Of a stretch of DNA of 64,000 bases, positions 1 to 10,118 are shown piece after piece. Source of the DNA: Gordonia westfalica (GTDB lineage: Bacteria; Actinomycetota; Actinomycetes; Mycobacteriales; Mycobacteriaceae); NCBI RefSeq assembly GCF_900105725.1, contig NZ_FNLM01000034.1, positions 4,154,001 to 4,218,000 of the forward strand, read 5' to 3'. The position numbers were made by a program, and so were the translations under genes. Under the pieces are notes generated by a model. It ran no database searches, had not been told where the DNA came from, and saw nothing but the letters and a program-made list of their open reading frames with translations. Within the stretch, counting starts at the first letter, position 1. Each line of letters opens with the position of its first letter.

Positions 1-1
1 T

Positions 2-463
2 CACGGTAGTGGCATCGAGATCGACGATCACCAGCCCGCCATCGACGCTGCCCGCGATGCCCTCCAACGGGCGGGCGGTGGCCCACACCCGCTCCCGCGC
101 TGCGGCGCGAGCCGCACTGATCGCGGTACTGACTGCCTCGACATCAGCAGCTAGCCGGGTGATCACCCGCGACATCGTGGGATCCGAGGCCACCTGCCCG
201 TACACCTGTGGCTGAGCCCGGACCGCGGCCACATCGGCCACGCAGTCACCACCGGCGGCCAAGGTCATCGCCAGATCCAGCACGATCTTGGCCGGGTCGT
301 GGACGGCGGCCGTTGTCCGCCACGGCGCCATGGCCGCGGTCAGGTCAGCGCCCAGGCCCGAGACGTCCACGGTTTTCGTCAGCAACACTGCGCCCGAGGT
401 CGTCACCACCGACTCCGTGCGCGTGGGGTCCACCATCATCTTGGGATACACGTTATTCTTCAC
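2..463 (-). mobile_element. IS1380-family transposase, N-terminal part (truncated by window edge)
   Basis: The minus-strand frame from a GTG at 463 is open to the window start and gives about 154 residues, beginning MKNNVYPKMMVDPTR. It contains the IS1380-type N-terminal run VLLTKTVDVSGLGADL, then LAAGGDCVADVAAVRAQPQVYG and SDPTMSRVITRLA. It reaches GGLVIVDLDATT, where the first catalytic aspartate of the DDE domain is expected. A purine-rich RBS (AGAAAGG) precedes the GTG. The rest of the element lies outside the window, so whether it is intact cannot be judged. Family assignment is from recognised motifs. Confidence 0.85.
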
Positions 464-582
464 CTGCGAGGTGCCTTTCTCCCTGTGACTATTTGTTTGT
501 GGTGAATCAATAATCACAAGGCAGACAGGCACTTTCGCGTATCACACGCCGGACGTCAGCAACATCAGTGAAATATCCAGGC
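464..582. other. IS end and flank of the polyol cluster
   Basis: This AT-richer stretch separates the transposase start from the xylulokinase stop. The GACAGG at 524-529 reads CCTGTC on the transposase strand and could be the start of the terminal inverted repeat, which would put the element boundary near 529. The other end is not visible, so neither the repeat nor a target duplication can be confirmed. Confidence 0.35.
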
Positions 583-1977
583 TCAGGGAGCGGAGGCGGC
601 TACTGCGTCCGCGATCTCGCGGTAGCGCTCATACACTTCAGGAGTAGCTGTTGCGGTGAGTGTCTCGCGCGGCACATCCCACTCCGGCAGCTCGCCGGTG
701 AGGGCCCAGGCGGCTTGGCGGGCGGCACCGAGGGCCACGTGCTCGCCGTCGGCGGGGATCTCGACCTCGCCTCCGAAGAGCGCCGGTGCGATCGCCCGCA
801 CCGCAGCCGATTTCGCGCCGCCGCCGGTGAGCAGGACGCGTTCGACGCGTTCGCCCTGTTCCTCGATCTTCTCGCGGCAGTACACGAGCGACGCGATCAG
901 TCCCTCGACCGCTGCGCGGGCGATCGTCGCCGGGCTGAGGTTGCCGGCGGTGATACCGGTGAGGGTGCCGGTGGCGTCGGGGAGGTTGGGGGAGCGTTCG
1001 CCCGCGAACCAGGGCACCATCGTCAGCCCTCCGGCGCCGGGGTCGGCCGAGATCGCAAGTCGTGCGAACTCGTCGAAGTCGACGCCGAGCATCTTCGCCG
1101 TCGACGCCAGCACCGGCGCGCCGTTGAGAGTGCATACCAGCGGCAGGTGCCGGCCGGTGGCGTCGGCGAAACCGGCGACGAGACCGGCAGCGTCGCAGGG
1201 GGCGGTGTCCGACACCGCGCAGACGACACCCGAGGTGCCCAGGGACACCACCGCGTCCCCGCGTCGGGCATGGAGTCCGAGGGCGGCTGCCGCGTTGTCA
1301 CCCGCACCGGCGCCGACGACCACATCGGTGGAGGTGGTTCCTGCCCGGTCGCCCGGACCCAGGACGACGGGTAGGACCGGTCGCCGCCCGCGAAAGGCCA
1401 ACTCCAGGAGATCGTCGTGGTACTCGCCGGAGGCCGCGCCGAAGTATCCGGTTCCCGACGCGTCGCTGCGGTCGGTGGTCAGCTCGGCGAGGTCCGTGCT
1501 GCCGCGGAGCCGCCAGGTGAGCCAGTCGTGCGGAAGGCACACGGCTGCCGTGGCATCGGCGCTCCCGGGTTCGTTGTCGGCGAGCCAGCGGAGCTTGGCC
1601 GCGGTGATCGCCGCGACCGGGACGACGCCCACCGCCTCGGCCCACGCCCCGGGTCCGCCGAGCTCGTCGACCAGGTCGGCGGCACTCAACGCCGACCGAA
1701 CGTCGTTCCACAACAACGCATCCCGCACGACGCGCCCCGACTCGTCCAGACACACCATCCCGTGCTGCTGTCCTGCCACCGACACCGCGGACACGTCGTC
1801 GAATCCGCCGGCCGCGGCCACCGCTGTGCCGAGGGCATCCCACCAGCGGTCGGGGTGAACCTCGGCGCCGGGCGGGTGCGGTGCACTCGCCGAACGGATG
1901 ACCGCACCGGTGTCGGCGTCGCAGATGACGACCTTGCACGACTGGGTCGATGAATCGATGCCGGCGACCAGGGTCAT
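583..1977 (-). CDS. xylB: Xylulokinase-type FGGY carbohydrate kinase
   Basis: FGGY-family kinase of 464 residues, the usual length, expected to phosphorylate D-xylulose (or a related ketose) with ATP in the cytoplasm. The N-terminal phosphate loop is [10 protein letters not shown] (about residues 6-15). WNDVRS (about 90) and GAGAGDN (about 220-230, the probable catalytic Asp) follow, then VSLGTSG and the C-terminal ATP-site loop LLTGGGAKS. Its ATG overlaps the TGA of the upstream mannitol-type dehydrogenase, so the two are translationally coupled. In context it is the last step of polyol catabolism: polyol to ketose to ketose phosphate. The substrate (xylulose or fructose) is not fixed by sequence alone. 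Confidence 0.9.
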   Translation of the reverse strand: MTLVAGIDSSTQSCKVVICDADTGAVIRSASAPHPPGAEVHPDRWWDALGTAVAAAGGFDDVSAVSVAGQQHGMVCLDESGRVVRDALLWNDVRSALSAADLVDELGGPGAWAEAVGVVPVAAITAAKLRWLADNEPGSADATAAVCLPHDWLTWRLRGSTDLAELTTDRSDASGTGYFGAASGEYHDDLLELAFRGRRPVLPVVLGPGDRAGTTSTDVVVGAGAGDNAAAALGLHARRGDAVVSLGTSGVVCAVSDTAPCDAAGLVAGFADATGRHLPLVCTLNGAPVLASTAKMLGVDFDEFARLAISADPGAGGLTMVPWFAGERSPNLPDATGTLTGITAGNLSPATIARAAVEGLIASLVYCREKIEEQGERVERVLLTGGGAKSAAVRAIAPALFGGEVEIPADGEHVALGAARQAAWALTGELPEWDVPRETLTATATPEVYERYREIADAVAASAP

Positions 1978-3449
1978 GAGAGCAACTCGGTGAGTGTGGC
2001 GCGGGCACCCTTGGTGCGCAGGGATTCCAGCGCAGACAGATACGGCGTCGTGAACAGTTCCTCCTCGGCGAGAGTCCCGAACAGCTCACGGTCGGCGACG
2101 AAGGCCAGCGGATCGGTGCGCGACCGCTTCGCCCGCGGAACCAGCTCCGAGGCAAGGGGATCGACGACATCGATCGGCTCGCCCTGTTCATCGGTGCCCT
2201 CGGCGTACCGGGTCCAGCTCGCGACCACCGCCGCGGCGAGTTCGCTGCGCTGCCCGGTTGCCAGCCGTTCGGCGATGACCGGCAGCAGCCACTTCGGGAT
2301 CCGATCCGACGAGTCCTGGCACAGTCGCGCGATGGTGTCCGCGATGGCCGGGTTGGCGAAGCGTTCGAGCAGCGTGTCGATGTAGGCGTCGACGTCGACG
2401 CCGGGGAGTTCTTGAAGGGTGGTCTTGCCCTCCTCGGTCATGTAGCGGCGCAACAGGGTTCGGATGTCGTCATCCGACGCGGCGTCGTGGACATAGCGAT
2501 AGCCGAGAAGGTAGCCGAAGTAGCACAGGGCCTGGTGGCCGGCGTTGAGCAGCCGCAGTTTCATCAATTCGTAGGGGGTCACGTCGTCGACGACCTGCAC
2601 ACCCACCGCCTCCAGCGCGGGCCGGCCCATCGAGAAGTCGTCTTCGAGGACCCACTGGGTGAAGGGTTCGGCGACCACCGGCCACGCGTCGACGATCCCG
2701 GTGCGCGCGGCGACCTCGTCGGCGAGCTCGGGAGGCGTTGCGGGAGTGATGCGGTCGACCATCGAGTTGGGGAAGCGGGTGTTGCTCTCGATCCAGTCGG
2801 CGAGGTCCTGATCACGAAGCCGCGCGTAGGCGAGGAACGTCGACCGCGCCATGTGCCCGTTGCCCTGGATGTTGTCGCAGGACATGACCGTGAACGACGG
2901 GACACCGCGTTCGCGGCGTCGTGCGAGTGCCTCGGTGACGAGACCGAACACGGTGCGCGGAGGTGCCGAGCCCTCGAGGTCGGCGACGATGTCGGGGTTG
3001 CCGGCGTCGAACTCGCCGGTCGACGGGGAGAAGTTGTAGCCGCCCTCGGTCACGGTCAGCGACACGATCCGGGTCGCCGGATCACTGAGGCGCTCCAGGA
3101 CCTTCTCGGGATCGTCAGGCGCGAAGAGATATTCGACGATCGAACCGATCACCGACGTCTCGACCTCGCCGTGCGGGTGCTTCAACGTGAGGGTGAACAG
3201 GCCGTCCTGGGGGACGAGCGCGTCGCGCATGGCGGCGTCGGCCGGCCGGACGCCGACACCGCAGATGCCCCACTCCCCGGCACCGGGATCCGCTGCGAGC
3301 AAGCGGTCGAGGTACATGGCCTGGTGCGCGCGGTGGAACGCGCCGACGCCGAAGTGCACGATGCCGGGGACGACGGTGGTGCGGTCGTAGGCGGGGACAT
3401 CGGCGCCGCTGATCCGGGTCAGCGCGTCGGCATTCAGCGAGGTGCTCAT
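1974..3449 (-). CDS. Mannitol 2-dehydrogenase / long-chain polyol dehydrogenase
   Basis: Polyol-specific long-chain dehydrogenase of 491 residues (family about 480-500), oxidising mannitol or arabitol to fructose or xylulose with NAD. The N-terminal [16 protein letters not shown] is the family's dinucleotide-binding start. KLRLLNAGH fits the K-x4-N-x2-H catalytic signature. The frame stays open far upstream, but [15 protein letters not shown] at 3449 is the sensible start because AGGAGAGG lies just before it and homology begins there. Its ATG overlaps the TGA of the sorbitol-type dehydrogenase upstream, and its own TGA overlaps the xylB ATG, so all three genes form one tightly coupled operon. 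Confidence 0.9.
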   Translation of the reverse strand: MSTSLNADALTRISGADVPAYDRTTVVPGIVHFGVGAFHRAHQAMYLDRLLAADPGAGEWGICGVGVRPADAAMRDALVPQDGLFTLTLKHPHGEVETSVIGSIVEYLFAPDDPEKVLERLSDPATRIVSLTVTEGGYNFSPSTGEFDAGNPDIVADLEGSAPPRTVFGLVTEALARRRERGVPSFTVMSCDNIQGNGHMARSTFLAYARLRDQDLADWIESNTRFPNSMVDRITPATPPELADEVAARTGIVDAWPVVAEPFTQWVLEDDFSMGRPALEAVGVQVVDDVTPYELMKLRLLNAGHQALCYFGYLLGYRYVHDAASDDDIRTLLRRYMTEEGKTTLQELPGVDVDAYIDTLLERFANPAIADTIARLCQDSSDRIPKWLLPVIAERLATGQRSELAAAVVASWTRYAEGTDEQGEPIDVVDPLASELVPRAKRSRTDPLAFVADRELFGTLAEEELFTTPYLSALESLRTKGARATLTELLS

Positions 3450-4546
3450 CGGCCGGCCTCTCCTGTCTGTGTGGTGTCGTGTTGATGGTTCTCGGGCCAC
3501 GTCGAGATGCCGGGATAGACGACGGCCTTGATGTTCCCGGGCCGGAGGTCGGCGTTGAGCGCGTCGGCCAGTTCGTCGAGGCCGAACCGGGCGGTGACCA
3601 TGGCGTCGAGGTCCACCGCGCCGGTGCGGACGAGTGCCAATGCCGTCGGCCAGGTATTGGAGTACCGGAACACCCCGGTCACGACGAGTTCGCGGTTCTG
3701 GATGAGCGTGACGGGCAGCTCCATCGTGTCGGCACCCATGCCGACGAGGACGACATGACCGCCCGGCCGTACCCGGGTCATGCCATCCCGGACGGCGGCA
3801 GCGACGCCACTCGCGTCGACGAAGGCGTCGACCGCGTCCATCCCGTCGCCCGGCGCCACGGCCTCCGTGGCGCCGAAGTCCGTCGCCCGTCCGCGACGCA
3901 GCTCGTCGGGTTCGCTCACCACGATGCGTGTCAGGCCGGACGCCCGCGCCACCTGGGCGATCATCAACCCGATCGGCCCGGCACCGGCGATCAGGACGGA
4001 GTCGCCGGCACCCACAGCAGCCTTGCGCAGGGCGGCGATCCCCACCGACAGCGGCTCGAACAGGGCCGCGGCCTCGTCGGAGACCTCCGGCGGTATCGGA
4101 TGGGCGAAATCCGCTCCGATGGTGACGTATTCGGCGAAGGCGCCGTCGATCGGCGGCGTCGCGAAGAACTCCATGTGCGGACACAGGTGATAGTCCCCGC
4201 GTTTGGTCTCGGCGGTCGTCGGATCGGGTCGCTGCGGCTCGATGGAGACGCGTTCGCCGACGCGGTCCGGGCTGACGCCGTCGCCCACCGCCACGATGAC
4301 GCCGGACGCCTCGTGTCCGAGGACGAGTGGGTCGCGCACGACGTGGTCGCCGATGCGGCCATGACGCAGGTAGTGGGTGTCCGAGCCGCAGACGCCGACC
4401 GCCCGCACCGCCACCAGCACGTCGTCCGGCGCCGGGCGTGGTGACCTCCGGGTCTCGGTGCCGACAGACAGATCCGGGCGGAGGACACCGGCCCGCATCA
4501 CCTCGGGTGCGCCTGGGACGTTCGTATCGGTTGTTGCGTGGCTCAC
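3446..4546 (-). CDS. Zinc-dependent sorbitol/L-iditol-type 2-dehydrogenase
   Basis: Medium-chain zinc dehydrogenase of 366 residues, expected to oxidise a second polyol (sorbitol or xylitol type) to a ketose with NAD. GVCGSDTHYLRHG carries the catalytic-zinc Cys and GHEASG the His/Glu pair. GAGPIGLMIAQVA is the Rossmann nucleotide motif and LFEPLSVGIAALR is typical of the sorbitol dehydrogenase branch. The start codon is GTG with a weak RBS. It is the first gene of the minus-strand operon and faces the SorC-type regulator across a 75-bp divergent promoter region containing an operator-like palindrome. The exact polyol is an inference. Confidence 0.88.
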   Translation of the reverse strand: MSHATTDTNVPGAPEVMRAGVLRPDLSVGTETRRSPRPAPDDVLVAVRAVGVCGSDTHYLRHGRIGDHVVRDPLVLGHEASGVIVAVGDGVSPDRVGERVSIEPQRPDPTTAETKRGDYHLCPHMEFFATPPIDGAFAEYVTIGADFAHPIPPEVSDEAAALFEPLSVGIAALRKAAVGAGDSVLIAGAGPIGLMIAQVARASGLTRIVVSEPDELRRGRATDFGATEAVAPGDGMDAVDAFVDASGVAAAVRDGMTRVRPGGHVVLVGMGADTMELPVTLIQNRELVVTGVFRYSNTWPTALALVRTGAVDLDAMVTARFGLDELADALNADLRPGNIKAVVYPGISTWPENHQHDTTQTGEAGR

Positions 4547-4564
4547 ATCTCGGATGCTAGCTTA

Positions 4565-4598
4565 TTGAGCACATTCACCGCCAGTGAGCAAATGCTCA
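4565..4598. promoter_or_regulatory. Operator-like palindrome between divergent polyol operons
   Basis: TGAGCA-AA-TGCTCA at 4585-4598 is an inverted repeat with perfect 6-base arms. An extra half site TGAGCA lies 19 bp upstream at 4566-4571. The element sits in the only gap between the dehydrogenase operon and the regulator/transporter operon. This is the expected place for the SorC-type regulator to control both. Binding is inferred. Confidence 0.7.
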
Positions 4599-4621
4599 CG
4601 AGAGAACGGGGGTAAGCCACG

Positions 4622-5665
4622 ATGGCGCCTCGCAAGCAGGCGGTCGACACCGCCGACGACCAGCAGAGTTCGTCGGGACGCTCCGTCGGCCCACGCGGCA
4701 CCGATACCGGCCAGGACCTGCGGCTCCTGGTCCGCGCCGCGACGATGTACCACCTCGAAGGCCTGACGCAGGCCGAGATCGCTGCTCGGCTGGGCGTCTC
4801 CCGACCCACCGCCGGTCGGCTCGTCGCCCGGGCGCGAGCGCAAGGGCTGGTCCACGTCTCCGTGTCGGCGCCGGCGCATCTGTCCTCGTCGATCCACACC
4901 GAACTCGAGCGCGCGGTCGAGGAGACGCTCGGCCTCGACGAGGTCCTGGTCATCGACGAGATCGCCGACGGCTCGACCACCGGCAACGCCGCACTGGGAC
5001 GGGCCGGCGCATCGGTCCTGACCCGACGCATCCAGGCCACCGACACCTTCGGATTCACCTGGGGGCCCGAGCAGGTCGCGGTCGCCGACGCCATGGGCGC
5101 CTCGGCATCGTGCCAGCGGGTCGTACAGATGGACGGTTCGATGACCTCCGTCGAATACCACACGGGCGTCGATCATGCTCTGTCGAGATTCTCCGAACGC
5201 CTGCACGCCCGCCCCCTCCGATTGGTCGCGCCGCTCTACGTCGATCCCGAGACGGTCACCGCGGTGAACCGCGATTCGATTCTGTCGCAGTCGCTCTCGG
5301 CAGCCCGCGGAGCGCAGGTCATGCTCTTCGGAGTGGGGTCGGTGTCGACCTCCACGACCCTCTTCGAAGGGTCCTTCATCGACGCGATCGTCCTCGACGA
5401 ACTCATCGAACTGGGCGCGGTCGGCGAGATCGGCGGCCGGTTCTACGACGCGAACGGAACGGCGGTGGCGTCCAGCCTGGTCGACCGGACCGTCTCGGTC
5501 CCGCTCGACGCGGTCCGGGCGTGTCCCACCTCGATCCTCGTCTCCGGCGGTGAGCACCGGCAGGAGTCCATCCTCGGTGCCCTCCGAGGTGGCTACGCGA
5601 CGATTCTGGTCACCGACGTGGCGACGGCGGAATGGCTTGTGTTGCAAGAGAAAGGCGAACAATGA
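4622..5665 (+). CDS. SorC/DeoR-type sugar-binding transcriptional regulator
   Basis: Regulator of 347 residues, the usual length for the SorC family. The N-terminal helix-turn-helix is around residues 40-80 (LTQAEIAARLGVSRPTAGRLV). It is followed by the large sugar-phosphate-binding domain with the family-typical FTWGPEQVAVADA and VGSVSTSTTLFEGSF segments and a C-terminal VSGGEHRQESILGALRGG. It is the first gene of the transporter operon and its TGA overlaps the ATG of the lipoprotein gene. This suggests autoregulated control of uptake and, through the shared divergent region, of the dehydrogenases. The effector is probably a ketose phosphate, by analogy with the family. Confidence 0.9.
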   Translation: MAPRKQAVDTADDQQSSSGRSVGPRGTDTGQDLRLLVRAATMYHLEGLTQAEIAARLGVSRPTAGRLVARARAQGLVHVSVSAPAHLSSSIHTELERAVEETLGLDEVLVIDEIADGSTTGNAALGRAGASVLTRRIQATDTFGFTWGPEQVAVADAMGASASCQRVVQMDGSMTSVEYHTGVDHALSRFSERLHARPLRLVAPLYVDPETVTAVNRDSILSQSLSAARGAQVMLFGVGSVSTSTTLFEGSFIDAIVLDELIELGAVGEIGGRFYDANGTAVASSLVDRTVSVPLDAVRACPTSILVSGGEHRQESILGALRGGYATILVTDVATAEWLVLQEKGEQ

Positions 5666-7011
5666 AGTTCTCCCGACACCGAATGTTCGGCGCCCTCGTG
5701 GCGACCGTGGCGCTGGTGATGACCGGCTGTTCCGGCGCCGGCTCACTCACCGGCGGAGGCGGGCGCGAGATCACCGTGGCGATGGTCTCCAACTCGCAGA
5801 TGCAGGACGCAGTCGCGCTGTCCGGCCAGTTCGAAGAGCAGAACCCCGGTGTCTCGGTGAAGTTCGTGACGCTCTCGGAGAACGAGGCCCGCGCCAAGAT
5901 CACCGCCTCGGTCGCCACCGGCGGCGGCGAGTTCGACGTCGTGATGATCAGCAACTACGAGACCCCGATGTGGGGCGAGTACGGCTGGCTCGTGAACTTG
6001 AGCCCGTACATGGATGCCGATCCCGAGTACGACGCCGACGACTTCATCCCGACGTTGAAAACCGCGCTGTCCCACGACGGATCGATGTACTCGGCGCCGT
6101 TCTACGGCGAGTCGTCCTTCCTCATGTACAACAAGAAGCTGTTCGAGCAGGCCGGGGTCTCCCTCCCGCCGAATCCGACCTGGCCCGAGGTGGCGGAGGT
6201 CGCGAAGAAGCTCGACAACGATCGCACCGCGGGAATCTGCCTGCGCGGCAAGCCCGGCTGGGGTGAGGTGCTCGCTCCGCTCAACACCGTCATCAACGCC
6301 TTCGGCGGTCGCTGGTACGACGAGGACTGGAACGCGCAGCTCGACAGCCCGGAAGTCGAGGCGGCCGTGCAGTTCTACGTCGACACCGTCCGCAATTACG
6401 GTGAAGCCGGCGCGTCGTCGTCGGGCTTCCAGGAATGCGGAAACCTGCTCTCCCAGGGGCAGGTCGCGATGTGGTACGACGCCACCTCGGCGGTCTCGGT
6501 CCTCGAGAGCCCCGAGACCTCGTCGATCGCCGGCGACGTCGGCTACCTTCCGGCGCCGAGTATGGCCAAGCAGGACAACGGCTGGCTCTACACCTGGTCG
6601 CTCGGCATCCCGTCGAGCAGCAAGCATCCCGACGAGGCGTGGTCGTTCATCCGCTGGATGACGAGCAAGAGCTACATCGAGTACGTTTCGGACAAGCTCG
6701 GCCCCAGCCACATTCCGCCGGGTAGCCGACTGTCGACCTATGAGCTGCCCGCGTACAAGGAGCTCGCGAAGCCGTTCGCCGAGCAGACCCTGACCGCGAT
6801 GCAGGCGGCGGATCAGCTGAAACCGACGCTGAAGCCGGTGCCCTACACCGGAGTCCAGTTCCTCGCTATCCCGGAGTTCCAGGATCTCGGAACCCGTGTC
6901 AGCCAACAGATCTCGGCGGCGATTGCCGGGCAGATCAGCGTCAGGGACGCGTTGGCCCAGTCCCAGGAGTATGCCGAGGTCGTCGGCAGGTCCTACCAGA
7001 GGGAGCAGTGA
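5662..7011 (+). CDS. Polyol/sugar ABC transporter substrate-binding lipoprotein
   Basis: Family 1 extracellular solute-binding protein of 449 residues. The start at 5662 (MKFSRHRMF) is chosen because it overlaps the regulator stop as ATGA and directly gives a lipoprotein signal with lipobox VMTGC (Cys23). An upstream in-frame start would only add residues before the signal. The mature protein has the usual binding-protein features, such as MYNKKLFEQAGV, and an aromatic-rich C-terminal half with WSFIRWMTS. It should capture the polyol outside the membrane and deliver it to the two permeases that follow. Mannitol/sorbitol specificity is inferred from the operon. Confidence 0.88.
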   Translation: MKFSRHRMFGALVATVALVMTGCSGAGSLTGGGGREITVAMVSNSQMQDAVALSGQFEEQNPGVSVKFVTLSENEARAKITASVATGGGEFDVVMISNYETPMWGEYGWLVNLSPYMDADPEYDADDFIPTLKTALSHDGSMYSAPFYGESSFLMYNKKLFEQAGVSLPPNPTWPEVAEVAKKLDNDRTAGICLRGKPGWGEVLAPLNTVINAFGGRWYDEDWNAQLDSPEVEAAVQFYVDTVRNYGEAGASSSGFQECGNLLSQGQVAMWYDATSAVSVLESPETSSIAGDVGYLPAPSMAKQDNGWLYTWSLGIPSSSKHPDEAWSFIRWMTSKSYIEYVSDKLGPSHIPPGSRLSTYELPAYKELAKPFAEQTLTAMQAADQLKPTLKPVPYTGVQFLAIPEFQDLGTRVSQQISAAIAGQISVRDALAQSQEYAEVVGRSYQREQ

Positions 7012-7013
7012 TC

Positions 7014-7973
7014 ATGGCCACCGCAGTCTCCACGCGCTCGCCCGAGGAATCCTCGCCCGAGCGGACACCATTGACGTCCTCACGTGACCGCATCTCGCGG
7101 GCGGAGGGCTGGCGCCGCCGCGGACCCCTGCTGCCGGCCCTGATCTTCGTGATCGTGGTCACGCAGATCCCGTTCGTGTTCACCCTGTACTACTCCACCC
7201 AGTCATGGAACCTGGTGCGCCCGGACTCCCGAGCGTTCGTCGGCCTCGACAACTACGTCGCGGTCTTCGGCGACAGCCAGTTCTGGCGGGTCACCGTCAA
7301 CACGATCCTGCTGATCGTCGGCACCGTTCTCGTCTCGGTGATCCTCGGGCTGATCTTCGCGCTGCTCCTGGACCGGAAGTTCCTGGGCCGCGGCGTGGTC
7401 CGAACACTGCTGATCACGCCGTTCCTCGTCACCCCGGTGGCGGCGGCACTGCTGTGGAAGACCAGCCTGTTGTCTCCGACGAACGGCCTGGTGAACTGGG
7501 CGCTGAGCCCCTTCGGCATCGAGACCGACTGGCTCTCCGAGTTTCCGCTGATGAGCGTCATGGCCGAATTGGTCTGGCAGTGGACGCCGTTCATGATGCT
7601 GCTCATCCTCGCCGGGCTGCAGTCGATGCCGCGTGACATCCAGGAGGCGGCCCGCGTCGACGGCGCCACGAGCTTCCGCCTGTTCCGGGAGCTGACGCTG
7701 CCGCATCTGCGGCGGTTCATCGAACTGGGCGCCGTGCTCGGCGCGATCTACCTCGTCAACACCTTCGACGCGGTGTACATGATGACCTCCGGTGGGCCCG
7801 GGGTGTCGAGCTCCAACCTCTCGTACTACATCTACCAACGCGCCTTCCTCGGCTTCGACATCGGTCAGGCCGCGGCGATGGGTGTCGTCACGGTGGTCGG
7901 CACGATCGCCGTCGCCACGCTGGCACTGCGTCTGATCTTCAAATCATTCTCCGGAACAGAGGAGCCGGCCTGA
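7014..7973 (+). CDS. Polyol/sugar ABC transporter permease 1 (MalF/SmoF-like)
   Basis: Six-helix permease of about 319 residues. Hydrophobic segments begin with LLPALIFVIVVTQIPFVF. The cytoplasmic EAA loop reads EAARVDGATSFRLFRELTLP, which docks onto the ATPase. ATG 7014 has GGGAG nine bases upstream. A GTG at 7008 overlapping the lipoprotein stop is the alternative start and adds two residues. It is co-transcribed with the binding protein and the second permease, whose ATG overlaps its stop by one base. Confidence 0.88.
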   Translation: MATAVSTRSPEESSPERTPLTSSRDRISRAEGWRRRGPLLPALIFVIVVTQIPFVFTLYYSTQSWNLVRPDSRAFVGLDNYVAVFGDSQFWRVTVNTILLIVGTVLVSVILGLIFALLLDRKFLGRGVVRTLLITPFLVTPVAAALLWKTSLLSPTNGLVNWALSPFGIETDWLSEFPLMSVMAELVWQWTPFMMLLILAGLQSMPRDIQEAARVDGATSFRLFRELTLPHLRRFIELGAVLGAIYLVNTFDAVYMMTSGGPGVSSSNLSYYIYQRAFLGFDIGQAAAMGVVTVVGTIAVATLALRLIFKSFSGTEEPA

Positions 7974-8860
7974 TGAGCACCGACATCCGCCCCGACCGCG
8001 CCGCGGCGCGTCCCGCAGAAGTGCAGTCCGGCAACGAGATCCGTCGACGCCGCAATCCCCGGGCAGGCCTGCTCACCGCGGTCACCTGGATCATCGCCAT
8101 CGGGTTCTTCTTCCCCGTCCTCTGGATGGTCCTGACCGCGTTCAAGCAGGAGAGCGACGCGGCCACCAACCCGCCGACCTTCTTCTTCGAGCCCACTCTG
8201 CAACAGTTCCGCGACGTCTTCGACGCGGGAATCGCCACACCACTGCTCAATTCGTTGTTCGCGACCATCGTGTCGACGATCGTGGTGCTGCTGCTCGGCG
8301 TACCCGCCGCGTTCGCCCTGTCGCTACGACCGGTGCGAAAGACCAAGGACGCCTTGTTCTTCTTCATCAGCACCAAGATGCTGCCGATCGTCGCGGCGAT
8401 CATCCCGCTGTACGTCATCGTCGGCGAGATCGGAATGCTCGACAACATCTGGACGCTGGTGATCCTCTACACCGCCATGAATCTGCCGATCGCGGTGTGG
8501 ATGATGAGGTCCTTCTTCCTCGAGGTGCCCGGCGAACTGCTGGAGGCGGCGAGTATCGACGGCGCCAGCCTGTGGACGTCGGTGCGGGAGGTGATCCTGC
8601 CACTGATCTCGCCCGGGATCGCCGCCACCGCACTGATCTGCGTGATCTTCTCGTGGAACGAATTCTTCTTCGCGGTCAACATGACCGCGGTGAACGCGCA
8701 GACCATGCCGGTGTTCCTGACCGGCTTCATGTCCGGGCAGGGCCTCTACTGGGCGCAGCTGTCGGCAGCGTCGGTCCTCGCCGCACTACCGGTCGTCATC
8801 TGCGGCTGGATCGCCCAGAACAAGCTGGTCCGCGGCCTTTCGTTTGGAGCCATCAAATGA
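7973..8860 (+). CDS. Polyol/sugar ABC transporter permease 2 (MalG/SmoG-like)
   Basis: Second membrane subunit, 295 residues, of the MalG type. After a basic N-terminus it has a first helix around residues 33-55 (LLTAVTWIIAIGFFFPVLW). The EAA motif reads EAASIDGASLWTSVREVILP, followed by a conserved final helix. It starts on the base overlap TGATG with the first permease. A 54-bp gap separates it from the ATPase gene, which is in the same direction and clearly part of the same transporter. Confidence 0.88.
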   Translation: MSTDIRPDRAAARPAEVQSGNEIRRRRNPRAGLLTAVTWIIAIGFFFPVLWMVLTAFKQESDAATNPPTFFFEPTLQQFRDVFDAGIATPLLNSLFATIVSTIVVLLLGVPAAFALSLRPVRKTKDALFFFISTKMLPIVAAIIPLYVIVGEIGMLDNIWTLVILYTAMNLPIAVWMMRSFFLEVPGELLEAASIDGASLWTSVREVILPLISPGIAATALICVIFSWNEFFFAVNMTAVNAQTMPVFLTGFMSGQGLYWAQLSAASVLAALPVVICGWIAQNKLVRGLSFGAIK

Positions 8861-8914
8861 TCGCCGCCCACACCCACCGACTCGAAAACCTCTGAGACAG
8901 AACCGGAGAACATC

Positions 8915-10021
<1,107 letters not shown>

Positions 10022-10026
10022 CCCGC

Positions 10027-10118
10027 TGGTTGAGCGGCGTGCCTTGCTAATTGAGCGGTGTGTCTCTGCTGGTTGAGCGGTGTGTCTCTGCTGGTTGAGC
10101 TCCGTCGAAATCACGCCA
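10027..10118. repeat. Short tandem repeat, TTGAGC...CGTCGAAA family
   Basis: Four TTGAGC cores at 10030, 10051, 10073 and 10095 give a 21-22 bp period, the middle units reading GGTTGAGCGGTGTGTCTCTG. The last unit runs into CTCCGTCGAAAT. The array fills the gap between the convergent transporter ATPase and TSUP genes. The same core recurs at 31.4 kb, so this is one member of a dispersed intergenic family. No terminator-like hairpin with a T tract was found here. Confidence 0.7.

Noticed and set aside
1974..4184. 736-residue fusion starting upstream of the mannitol-type dehydrogenase
   Set aside because: The first 245 residues read the sorbitol dehydrogenase gene in a wrong frame. A good RBS and family homology place the start at 3449.
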